Below, in pieces: positions 1-6,260 of a DNA stretch of 10,098 nucleotides (position 1 is its first letter; every line of letters begins with the position of its first letter). The notes below the pieces were generated by a model that was given only the letters and a program-made list of their open reading frames with translations, was not told where the DNA came from and made no database searches. The stretch is from Gammaproteobacteria bacterium (lineage in GTDB: Bacteria; Pseudomonadota; Gammaproteobacteria; SZUA-229). The position numbers and the translations under genes were made by a program. The stretch spans positions 1 through 10,098 of the forward strand of contig DROB01000229.1 of NCBI GenBank assembly GCA_011321985.1, in the 5' to 3' direction.

Positions 1-723
1 CGATAACATCTCACGGTAACGCTCGCGGAATTTTTTTATGCCCGGCGCATCGGTTGGAAATTCGCGTGCCGGTAATAGCTCGACGGTGTCTACTCTATTA
101 TCCGAGCGTTGGCTCTGCGGGTCGAAGCATCGGATGGTTTCGATCTCGTCATCAAACAGATCGATACGATAAGGGATAGATGAACTTGCAGGGAACAGGT
201 CAATGATTGATCCACGTATGGCAAACTCACCGTGCTCCATCACTTCGCTCACATTACTGTACCCACTGGCCTCGAGTTCCCGGCGGAAAGCGTCGATATC
301 GAGCTGTTGATTTATCTTCAGACTTAATACATTCCCCTGGATGTAACTTTTGGGTGCCAGCCGTTGTGCCAGGGTGTTCAGCGGGATGATTAATATATCA
401 CCACCATGGATGTGTTGCAGGGCATGTAACGTGGTTAATCTCTCTGCGATAATATCCTGATGTGGAGAAAAAATATCGTAGGGTAGTGTTTCCCAGTCGG
501 GCAGGTGGAAGAGCTTCTGTCTCTCATCTTTATAAAATTCGATCTCTTTGGTCAGGATATCCGCATGGATAACATCTTCCACGATGACGACAACCGGACC
601 GCAGATATGGGTTCGCGTCGCTTCGACGATGGAGAGTGCCAGTGCGCTACCGTACAATCTGCTCCAGCAGGTCTGGTCATGTTTTGCGGGGATTTTAAGT
701 TGAAGCAAGAGACTACCGGTCAT
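1..723 (-). CDS. mfd: Transcription-repair coupling factor Mfd, N-terminal 241 residues (runs off left edge)
   Basis: Mfd is a cytoplasmic DNA translocase that removes RNA polymerase stalled at lesions and recruits UvrA. The visible part is the UvrB-homology module. The reading frame is open from the ATG at 723 to the window edge. Residues 75-91 read PDWETLPYDIFSPHQDI, residues 154-176 hold the GY..V..VMEHGEFA.RG..IDLF block, and 184-194 read PYRIDLFDDEI. All match the E. coli protein as I know it, in the same order and at almost the same distance from the start. An in-frame stop lies 13 codons upstream and no other start codon intervenes, so ATG 723 is the only likely start, although its Shine-Dalgarno is poor. 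The helicase motor and C-terminal domains lie outside the window. The gene is divergent from the phosphoribosyltransferase gene. Identification is very secure. Confidence 0.96.
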   Translation of the reverse strand, partial: MTGSLLLQLKIPAKHDQTCWSRLYGSALALSIVEATRTHICGPVVVIVEDVIHADILTKEIEFYKDERQKLFHLPDWETLPYDIFSPHQDIIAERLTTLHALQHIHGGDILIIPLNTLAQRLAPKSYIQGNVLSLKINQQLDIDAFRRELEASGYSNVSEVMEHGEFAIRGSIIDLFPASSSIPYRIDLFDDEIETIRCFDPQSQRSDNRVDTVELLPAREFPTDAPGIKKFRERYREMLS

Positions 724-750
724 GTTTTGATGAGTAAATTCTGAGGGGGA

Positions 751-779
751 ATTATCCTGCTACCACGGTGCCAATACAA
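751..779 (-). promoter_or_regulatory. Candidate sigma70 promoter for mfd
   Basis: On the minus strand a -35 TTGTAT (774-779) and a -10 GATAAT (751-756) are separated by exactly 17 bp. Transcription would begin near 744, giving a leader of about 20 nt before the ATG at 723. The placement fits well but the -35 is imperfect. This is pattern matching only. Confidence 0.45.
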
Positions 780-843
780 GGCGAATCGGATAAAAAAGTT
801 CTACTTTGACTCTATGCCCAAGGCGTGAAAATGTTCGAGAATC

Positions 844-852
844 TGTTATCAT
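844..852 (+). promoter_or_regulatory. Candidate extended -10 promoter element for the phosphoribosyltransferase gene
   Basis: TGTTATCAT fits the extended -10 form (TG, one base, then TATCAT) and lies 38 bp before the ATG at 891. No good -35 is seen 17 bp upstream, which extended -10 promoters tolerate. Weak evidence. Confidence 0.3.
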
Positions 853-890
853 CTGTGCCTCAACTGGCTATAAATGAATAGATAGAGATA

Positions 891-1445
891 ATGAATAAAA
901 TCTACATCACGGCTCAAGAGCTCCTCGAGAGCTCTTTTGTGCTAGCCAATACGATCTTCGATGATGGCTTCAGACCAAATTTCATTATCGGTATATGGCG
1001 CGGTGGCACGCCTATAGGAATAGCGGTTCAGGAATATTACGAGCATAAGGGAGTGAGTACAGATCACATCTCTGTCCGTACATCGTCTTATACCGGCATT
1101 AATCAACAATCCAGAGAAATTCGCGTGCATGGACTGCATTACCTGATCGAGAATGCAAATTCAGGTGATGCTTTATTGATCGTTGATGATGTTTTTGATT
1201 CCGGGCGCAGTGTCGACGCATTAATAAAGCAGATCAGGAAGCAGTCACGGCTAAACACGCCATCGGATATACGTGTTGCCTGTACCTGGTACAAACCAGC
1301 CAGGTGTACAGTGGATATCAAACCCGACTACTATGTACATGCAAGTGACGACTGGCTCGTTTTTCCTCATGAGCTTGACGGTTTAACAAAAGAAGAGATC
1401 AGTGCAGGTAAGACTGATCTGGCAAATATAATCGACTTATTTTGA
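891..1445 (+). CDS. Purine-type phosphoribosyltransferase (hypoxanthine PRT-like)
   Basis: Type I phosphoribosyltransferase fold, 184 residues. It probably transfers the phosphoribosyl group of PRPP to a purine base in salvage, in the cytoplasm. Residues 31-43 (FIIGIWRGGTPIG) form the N-terminal pyrophosphate loop. Residues 95-107 (LLIVDDVFDSGRS) are the classic PRPP-binding loop with the acidic pair D99/D100. The C-terminal hood carries DDWLVFPHEL (153-162), where W155 and the following aromatic are typical of base stacking in the Hpt/Gpt-like group (COG2236 type). Length is normal and both ends look intact. Ribosome binding is weak (GATAGAGAT before the ATG). It is a single gene, divergent from mfd and not clearly in an operon with the downstream remnant. 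The exact base (hypoxanthine, guanine or xanthine) cannot be read from the sequence, so no symbol is given. Confidence 0.88.
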   Translation: MNKIYITAQELLESSFVLANTIFDDGFRPNFIIGIWRGGTPIGIAVQEYYEHKGVSTDHISVRTSSYTGINQQSREIRVHGLHYLIENANSGDALLIVDDVFDSGRSVDALIKQIRKQSRLNTPSDIRVACTWYKPARCTVDIKPDYYVHASDDWLVFPHELDGLTKEEISAGKTDLANIIDLF

Positions 1446-1539
1446 TATTTATAAAGCGTTATAAAAATATATTTATCAATAATTTATGAAACTTATCTCG
1501 AAATACACTCAATAGAAAAGGTGACGGAGGGATTATTTT

Positions 1540-1568
1540 TTGACCAATCCCTTATCTGGCAATAGAAT
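1540..1568 (+). promoter_or_regulatory. Strong candidate sigma70 promoter driving the RAYT/HigB remnant and higA
   Basis: TTGACC (1540-1545) and TAGAAT (1563-1568) are separated by 17 bp, and each hexamer matches five of six consensus positions. The predicted start is near 1575, followed by a strong ribosome site (AAAGGAG, 1591-1597) before the ATG at 1603. An inverted repeat AGGGATT (1528-1534) / AATCCCT (1546-1552) encloses the -35 and could be an operator, for example for HigA autorepression. That role is inferred. Confidence 0.5.
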
Positions 1569-1602
1569 CATTTCATAATCAACCTATAGCAAAGGAGTTG
1601 CT

Positions 1603-1839
1603 ATGCCAGGACGTAAAAGGATGTATTTGCCTTACCACCCCTATCATATTGTTCAGCGTGGCACGCCAATTGCCGCTTACACGTACAGACCAAATTTTAG
1701 CTCGATTACCTGTGAGAGGATGCAGGAATAAACCTGGCAAATTCATATCATCTTCAATAAAACATGCCTTGCGGTTATTACCACATTCCGTTTTAATGGT
1801 GCACATGCTGAGGTCGTAGATTATGAGGACTACCACTGA
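1603..1839 (+). pseudogene. Chimeric remnant: RAYT transposase N-terminus joined to HigB toxin C-terminus, with an internal inversion
   Basis: The first 20 codons on the plus strand (MPGRKRMYLPYHPYHIVQRG) are the conserved start of a REP-associated tyrosine transposase. The frame then turns to nonsense and stops at 1729-1731. The continuation GNNRKACFIEDD is found on the minus strand at about 1783-1747. It runs directly into HigB sequence MNLPGLFLHP...RVSGNWR, also on the minus strand. The HigB tail TFRFNGAHAEVVDYEDYH plus TGA is back on the plus strand and ends at 1839, just before higA. Flipping 1662-1780 restores one uninterrupted 78-residue frame from 1603 to 1839. The RAYT part lacks the HUH and catalytic Tyr regions, and the HigB part lacks its N-terminal half. 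As it stands neither function is expected. The strong AAAGGAG ribosome site at 1591-1597 survives from the RAYT gene. Confidence 0.88.
1662..1780 (-). other. Inverted 119-bp block inside the RAYT/HigB remnant
   Basis: The block is bounded by GTGG (1658-1661) and CCAC (1781-1784), a 4-bp inverted repeat. On the minus strand it encodes the end of the RAYT fragment followed in frame by the middle of HigB. Both flanks encode the matching outer parts on the plus strand. Because the block length and the frame are both preserved, a simple inversion explains everything seen. Whether it is a fixed mutation, a switching population or an assembly error cannot be decided from one sequence. Confidence 0.85.
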
Positions 1840-1848
1840 GGCTATATT

Positions 1849-2136
1849 ATGTTAATGCACAATCCCCCACATCCCGGCGAAGTATTAAAAGAACTTTGTA
1901 TTGAGCCTTTAGGTTTAACTGTTACTGAGGCAGCAAAAGGCCTTGGTGTCAGCCGCAAAACGTTATCAACTATTCTTAATGGTAAGTCAGGCATAAGTCC
2001 TGAAATGGCAGTGCGTTTATCTATTGCTTTTAATACTTCATCTGAGAGTTGGTTAAATCAACAATCACAGTATGATCTTTGGCAAGCAGAGCAGCACCGC
2101 AAAGAATTGCATGTTACGCAACTGTCAGCTGCATAA
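1849..2136 (+). CDS. higA: HigA-family antitoxin, XRE-type DNA-binding protein
   Basis: This is the antitoxin of the HigBA type II family. It binds the HigB mRNA-cleaving toxin and normally represses its own operon. The 95-residue product begins MLMHNPPHPGEVLKE, the standard HigA opening. It has a helix-turn-helix at about 24-46 (LTVTEAAKGLGVSRKTLSTILNG) and the usual tail with SWLNQQSQYDLW (67-78). Length is normal and the frame is intact. GAGG at 1838-1841, overlapping the stop codon of the toxin remnant, serves as ribosome site, so toxin and antitoxin were translationally coupled in the toxin-first order typical of hig loci. ATG 1855 is an alternative start. The partner toxin is broken, so HigA is an orphan here and may act only as a regulator or as protection against a homologous toxin. 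Confidence 0.92.
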   Translation: MLMHNPPHPGEVLKELCIEPLGLTVTEAAKGLGVSRKTLSTILNGKSGISPEMAVRLSIAFNTSSESWLNQQSQYDLWQAEQHRKELHVTQLSAA

Positions 2137-2235
2137 GCACATAACATGACATCATCAGCAATAACCTCAAAATGTTTTGAGTGCGACAGCTGTGAGGTCA
2201 GGTAGTTGAGTATTGGTCACGTTTCCCTCTAATTA

Positions 2236-2263
2236 ATTCCGCATAATGTATATTATGTTAAAT
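2236..2263 (+). other. dif: dif site: XerC/XerD chromosome dimer resolution site
   Basis: This 28-bp site has the XerC arm ATTCCGCATAA (2236-2246), the central hexamer TGTATA (2247-2252) and the XerD arm TTATGTTAAAT (2253-2263). The XerD arm, the centre and the inner XerC arm are identical to E. coli dif as I remember it. Only three outer XerC-arm bases differ (25 of 28 match). XerCD acts here with FtsK to resolve chromosome dimers at division, so the site marks the replication terminus region. I found no second copy in the window, which argues against a freshly inserted dif-exploiting element. Confidence 0.92.
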
Positions 2264-2279
2264 TAAATTATTGCGCAAC

Positions 2280-2293
2280 ACTCTATATAGAGT
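2280..2293. repeat. 14-bp perfect palindrome beside dif
   Basis: ACTCTATATAGAGT is its own reverse complement and begins 16 bp after the XerD arm. It could bind a dimeric protein. No known regulator consensus is recognised. Confidence 0.5.
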
Positions 2294-2629
2294 CTAGCCT
2301 TCACGCAATCACGATACGTGTTTTAATTTTCCTTTTGCTGTATTCATTATACTTTGTCAGCGCAACACCTCTTTGTCTCTTTATCCTGAATCTTATTAAG
2401 ACCCTTTATGAGGGGTTGTGTTAGTTGCAAAACAGATTCCCTGCAGGTGGATTATAGTTTCATTATCTACACTTTCGCATTTAGAATGGTTATTAAAACA
2501 GAAAGGAGTATTCTTCGTGGCTCCTGCCAGTTTGTCATTGATGACTCGTGCCGTATATAAGGACATGATTATATTCCGGATATTTTTAAAATAACTGTGT
2601 GAAAAGACACATTTTTCGCCAGCTTACTA

Positions 2630-2658
2630 TTGTATATGAGTGTTTTAGAACGTAACAT
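2630..2658 (+). promoter_or_regulatory. Candidate promoter for coxB and the oxidase cluster
   Basis: TTGTAT (2630-2635) and TAACAT (2653-2658) lie 17 bp apart, giving a leader of about 95 nt before coxB. TATAA-like elements closer to the gene (about 2718 and 2739) are alternatives. A 10-bp palindrome GTCATATGAC (2697-2706) would fall in the leader. Confidence 0.3.
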
Positions 2659-2760
2659 ACGCGCCGACTCTTACAGGTATTTTTTCGTTAACCGACGTCA
2701 TATGACCTGAAAGTGATATAAGAATTCAATAACTACTATAAAAACTAGTCAGGAGAAAAC

Positions 2761-3885
2761 ATGAGTGCAGCAATCCGTGTTGCCAGCTTTATAGGTCTTA
2801 TGCTCGTTAGCATGCAGTCCTGGGCTGAGTACCACCTGAACCTTCGTCCGGGTGTCACATCATTTAGTCAGGGTGCATATGATATACATACTCTGGTTAT
2901 GTGGATTTGTGTTGTTATCGGTATCGTCGTCTTTGGTGCAATGATCTACTCGATCGTGATGCACCGTAAATCACGTGGTGCCGTCGCTGCCAAATTCGAT
3001 GATAATCTAACGATCGAGATCGTATGGACCGTCATCCCTTTTATCATCCTTGGCTTCATGGCTGTACCTGCAACCAAAGTATTGCTCGCTATGGAAGATG
3101 TATCGGATTCGGATATGTCTATCAAGGTAACCGGTTATCAGTGGAAATGGCATTATGACTATAATGTTGGTGAAAATGCGCAGGATATAAGCTTTTTCAG
3201 TAATCTCGCTACACCGATGGAAGAGATTCATAACAAGGCGACCAAAGAGAAAAATTACCTGTTAGAAGTTGATAATCGTATCGTTGTTCCTGCTAATAAA
3301 AAGATACGTTTACTGTTCACCTCCAACGATGTTATCCATGCCTGGTGGATACCGGCTTTTGGTGTTAAGCAGGATGCTATTCCCGGTTACATCAATGATG
3401 CGTGGTTCAAAACCGATAAGATCGGGACTTACCGCGGTCAATGTGCCGAACTGTGTGGTACTAACCATGGTTTTATGCCGATCGTTGTCGATGTCGTATC
3501 AGAAGCTGACTATGAGAAATGGGTAGCCAGTAAGAAAGAATCTGCGGCTGCTGCGGAAGCCAGTTCTAACAAGACCTGGACTAAAGCCGAGTTGATAGAA
3601 CACGGTAAAGCGGTATACGCTACAAACTGCGTCGCCTGCCATCAGGCTAGTGGTGAAGGTATTCCAAATGTATTCCCTGCACTTAAAGGCAGTGCTATCG
3701 CTACAGGTGATGTGAGTAAGCATATCGATATCGTCGTACATGGTAAAACAGGCACGGCGATGCAGGCATTTGGGGCACAGCTGAATGATGCTGACCTTGC
3801 TGCACTTGTTACCTATGAGCGTAATGCCTGGGGTAACGATACCGGTGATGCGGTACAGCCTGCTGATATTAAGGCAGCACGTTAA
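2761..3885 (+). CDS. coxB: Cytochrome c oxidase subunit II with fused cytochrome c domain
   Basis: This subunit takes electrons from soluble cytochrome c through the binuclear CuA centre on the periplasmic side and passes them to haem a. The 374-residue product has a signal peptide (1-22, ending SWA) and two membrane helices (about 43-66 and 86-110). A cupredoxin domain has all CuA ligands visible: H193, C228, C232, H236 and M239 (CAELCGTNHGFM). The aromatic patch YQWKWHY (126-132) carries electrons. A C-terminal mono-haem cytochrome c domain has CVACH (290-294) and a probable axial Met at 334, so this is a caa3-like subunit II. AGGAGA precedes the ATG at a good distance. It is the first gene of the oxidase cluster, 67 bp before coxA. 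Confidence 0.97.
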   Translation: MSAAIRVASFIGLMLVSMQSWAEYHLNLRPGVTSFSQGAYDIHTLVMWICVVIGIVVFGAMIYSIVMHRKSRGAVAAKFDDNLTIEIVWTVIPFIILGFMAVPATKVLLAMEDVSDSDMSIKVTGYQWKWHYDYNVGENAQDISFFSNLATPMEEIHNKATKEKNYLLEVDNRIVVPANKKIRLLFTSNDVIHAWWIPAFGVKQDAIPGYINDAWFKTDKIGTYRGQCAELCGTNHGFMPIVVDVVSEADYEKWVASKKESAAAAEASSNKTWTKAELIEHGKAVYATNCVACHQASGEGIPNVFPALKGSAIATGDVSKHIDIVVHGKTGTAMQAFGAQLNDADLAALVTYERNAWGNDTGDAVQPADIKAAR

Positions 3886-3952
3886 TTTGTACTTTAACAA
3901 TTTAACTTAACTTATTGAATAATAAAAAATACTTAGAGATAAAGAGGCAACT

Positions 3953-5551
3953 ATGAGCGCTGTTATCGAAGAACATCATGATGATCATGATCACAAACCA
4001 ACCGGTATAGGCCGCTGGTTATTTAGTACCAACCATAAAGACATAGGAACCATGTACCTGTGTTTCAGTTTTTTAATGCTTTTCATTGGTGGCACACTGG
4101 CACTGGTTATTCGTGCTGAGCTGTTTCAACCCGGCCTGCAATTTATCGATCCTGAGCTCTTCAATCAGATGACGACCCTGCATGGCCTTATCATGGTATT
4201 CGGGGTGATCATGCCGGCTTTCGTTGGCCTGGCTAACTGGATGGTGCCGCTGATGATCGGTGCACCGGATATGGCATTGCCACGTATGAATAACTGGAGT
4301 TTCTGGTTGCTACCGGGTGCATTCGGTCTGTTGATCGCCAGTTTGATCATGAGCCTTATGGGTATGGGGTCTGCGCCAAACTTTGGCTGGACCTTCTACG
4401 CACCTCTGTCAACGACTTACGGTCCGGACAGTACAGATTTCTTCATCTTCTCGGTACACATGATGGGCATCTCGTCGATCATGGGTGCGATCAACATCAT
4501 CGCAACCATCATCAATATGCGTGCTCCAGGTATGACCTACATGAAGATGCCCATCTTTGTATGGACATGGTTCATCACTGCATACTTATTGATCGCGGTC
4601 ATGCCTGTACTGGCTGGTGCGGTCACCATGATGTTAACCGACCGTAATTTTGGCACCAGCTTCTTCAGTGCGGCAGGTGGCGGTGATCCGGTATTGTTCC
4701 AGCATGTATTCTGGTTCTTCGGTCATCCTGAAGTGTATATCATGATTTTGCCTTCTTTCGGTATTATCTCTCAGATCGTTCCTACTTTCTCACGTAAGAA
4801 GATCTTTGGTTACTCTTCGATGGTCTATGCGACCTCTTCTATCGCATTCCTGTCATTCATCGTCTGGGCGCATCACATGTTCACGACTGGTATGCCAGTA
4901 GCGACTGAGTTATTCTTCATGTATGCAACTATGTTGATTGCGGTACCGACGGGTGTAAAAGTCTTTAACTGGGTGAGTACCATGTGGAAAGGCTCGTTGA
5001 CTTTTGAGACACCGATGTTGTTTGCGATCGCATTCATCTTCCTGTTTACCATAGGTGGCTTTACTGGTCTGATGCTGGCGATCGTTCCAGCTGACTTCCA
5101 GTACCACGACACTTATTTCGTGGTCGCTCACTTCCACTATGTACTGGTCTCTGGTGCATTGTTTGGCATCTTCGCTGCAGTTTATTTCTGGTTGCCCAAG
5201 TGGACCGGTAACATGTATGACGAAGGTCTGGGTAAATGGCATTTCTGGTTGTCGACGATATCCATGAACATCCTGTTCTTCCCTATGCACTTCCTGGGTC
5301 TTGCTGGTATGCCACGCCGTATTCCGGATTACAATCTGCAGTTTGCCGAGTTCAACCAGATCGCTTCGATCGGTGCCTTCATATTCGGTTTCTCACAGCT
5401 GATACTGTTATATAACGTAATCAAAACGATCCGTGGAAAGAGTTCAGAAAAAGCGACAGACCAGGTGTGGGAAGGTGCAGAAGGTCTGGAATGGACACTG
5501 CCATCACCGGCACCGTTCCATAGTTTTACGACACCACCGACTGTGAAGTAA
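3953..5551 (+). CDS. coxA: Cytochrome c oxidase subunit I, aa3-type, A1 family
   Basis: Catalytic subunit of the inner-membrane oxidase: it reduces O2 to water at haem a3-CuB and pumps protons. The 532-residue product has about 12 membrane helices. Haem a ligands are H77 (TTLHGL) and H395, and the haem a3 ligand is H393 (VAHFHYV). CuB ligands are H258, H307 and H308 (WAHHMF), and Y262 is the residue that cross-links to H258. Glu260 in GHPEVY marks the A1 family and ends the D channel, whose entry Asp is D106 (GAPDMALPR). K336 (PTGVKVFNW) is the K-channel lysine. All key residues are present. The N-terminus (6-15) is rich in His and Asp. The ribosome site AGAGG precedes the ATG. A REP-like pair follows directly after the stop codon. 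Confidence 0.98.
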   Translation: MSAVIEEHHDDHDHKPTGIGRWLFSTNHKDIGTMYLCFSFLMLFIGGTLALVIRAELFQPGLQFIDPELFNQMTTLHGLIMVFGVIMPAFVGLANWMVPLMIGAPDMALPRMNNWSFWLLPGAFGLLIASLIMSLMGMGSAPNFGWTFYAPLSTTYGPDSTDFFIFSVHMMGISSIMGAINIIATIINMRAPGMTYMKMPIFVWTWFITAYLLIAVMPVLAGAVTMMLTDRNFGTSFFSAAGGGDPVLFQHVFWFFGHPEVYIMILPSFGIISQIVPTFSRKKIFGYSSMVYATSSIAFLSFIVWAHHMFTTGMPVATELFFMYATMLIAVPTGVKVFNWVSTMWKGSLTFETPMLFAIAFIFLFTIGGFTGLMLAIVPADFQYHDTYFVVAHFHYVLVSGALFGIFAAVYFWLPKWTGNMYDEGLGKWHFWLSTISMNILFFPMHFLGLAGMPRRIPDYNLQFAEFNQIASIGAFIFGFSQLILLYNVIKTIRGKSSEKATDQVWEGAEGLEWTLPSPAPFHSFTTPPTVK

Positions 5552-5561
5552 ATGTAATGTT

Positions 5562-5630
5562 GCAGGGGCGGTATTTATGCCGCGATGGATCAAGATAAAG
5601 CCGCAACTGCGGAATAAATTCTGCTCCTGC
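5562..5630. repeat. Paired REP-like inverted repeat between coxA and ctaG
   Basis: Arm one (5562-5583, plus strand) and arm two (5609-5630, minus strand) match at 18 of 22 positions as inverted copies. Each unit begins CAGG, carries ATTTAT in the centre and ends CCGC. The pairing can fold into a hairpin about 69 nt long in the cox mRNA. The same unit type recurs twice at 7164-7224. It resembles the REP units mobilised by RAYT transposases and could act on mRNA stability or partial termination between coxA and the assembly gene ctaG. Confidence 0.75.
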
Positions 5631-5644
5631 TAAGATATTGGAAA

Positions 5645-6241
5645 ATGGCAAATCAAGACGAAGGTAATAAAAACGTTACACGAAATTTATTGTTCGTCGT
5701 GGTAGCCATGTTTGGTTTCGGTTTTGCTCTGGTCCCGCTCTATGATACATTTTGTTCGATTACGGGATTAAATGGAAAGACAGAGGATGCTGCTTATTCT
5801 GGTGATGTTATGCAGGTGGATAACAAGCGTAAGATTAAGGTCGAATTCGTGACAAGCTTGAACGAAAGCATGCCATGGGATTTTAAGCCTTTACAGAACA
5901 GTGTTACGGTTCATCCAGGAGAGCCGACAAAAGTAGAATTTGTCGCCCGAAACAGGACGAATAGAGATATGATTGGTCAGGCGATACCGAGTATTTCGCC
6001 GGGCCAGGCTGCTGCCTATTTTAAGAAGACGGAATGTTTCTGTTTTACGCAACAGACACTTAAAGCAGGCGAAGAGAAATTAATGCCAGTGGTATTTATC
6101 GTAGATCCCGCCATCGATGAGGATGTTCGTGAGATAACACTGTCTTATACTTTTTTTATAAAACCAGGATCGGAGGACGCTCCAGCGACAAAAGGGATTA
6201 ATCATTCCGCTATGCTGAGCACACCTCTGACACAACATTAA
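5645..6241 (+). CDS. ctaG: Cytochrome c oxidase assembly protein CtaG (Cox11)
   Basis: Copper chaperone that inserts CuB into subunit I. The 198-residue product has a short cytoplasmic N-terminus and one membrane helix (about 14-33). It then has PLYDTFC with the conserved Cys37 and an immunoglobulin-like periplasmic domain. The copper-binding motif CFCF lies at 131-134 (C131, C133), followed by the typical M-PVVF.VDP (147-155) and LSYTFF (166-171). Length is normal. The ribosome site is weak (TTGGAAA just before the ATG), and the coxA-ctaG gap is filled by the REP pair, so expression may be lower than for the structural genes. That last point is inferred. Confidence 0.96.
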   Translation: MANQDEGNKNVTRNLLFVVVAMFGFGFALVPLYDTFCSITGLNGKTEDAAYSGDVMQVDNKRKIKVEFVTSLNESMPWDFKPLQNSVTVHPGEPTKVEFVARNRTNRDMIGQAIPSISPGQAAAYFKKTECFCFTQQTLKAGEEKLMPVVFIVDPAIDEDVREITLSYTFFIKPGSEDAPATKGINHSAMLSTPLTQH

Positions 6242-6260
6242 AAACCAGGAAATAAAAACT

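Larger units (their letters stand above)
2137..2760. other. 624-bp AT-rich intergenic region around the terminus
   Basis: I see no convincing gene. It holds the dif site (2236-2263), several dyads and the coxB leader. The dyads are CTCAAAA/TTTTGAG at 2166-2181, ACAGCTGT at 2186-2193, TTGCGCAA at 2271-2278 and a 14-bp perfect palindrome at 2280-2293. A hairpin at 2596-2611 (TGTGT, six-base loop, ACACA) is followed by five T and could be a weak terminator. A 25-codon frame (2517-2594, GTG start) has a good AAAGGAG upstream but no recognisable product. GTCAT/ATGAC dyads occur at 2534-2545 and 2697-2706. Confidence 0.75.

Noticed and set aside
675..730. Direct repeat GGTCATGTTTTG at 675-686 and 719-730 near the mfd start
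   Set aside because: It is a short isolated repeat inside and at the edge of coding sequence, with no sign of function.
1448..1465. TTTATAA/TTATAAA hairpin after the phosphoribosyltransferase gene as a terminator
   Set aside because: The stem is A/T only and is not followed by a clear T-run. It is too weak to call.
1579..1836. Minus-strand 85-residue open frame containing HigB-like sequence, as an intact toxin
   Set aside because: Only its middle is HigB. Both ends are the complement of plus-strand RAYT and HigB sequence, so it is a by-product of the inversion.
2166..2181. CTCAAAA/TTTTGAG dyad after higA as a terminator
   Set aside because: No T-run follows and the loop is only two bases. 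It is left as an unexplained dyad.
1446..2235. Integrated element bounded by two dif sites
   Set aside because: No second dif-like sequence was found in the window, so an Xer-type insertion cannot be supported.
3956..4000. His/Asp-rich N-terminus of CoxA as a special metal-binding tail
   Set aside because: Such short acidic His tails are, to my knowledge, common in CoxA proteins of this group, and nothing in the sequence shows a specific role.
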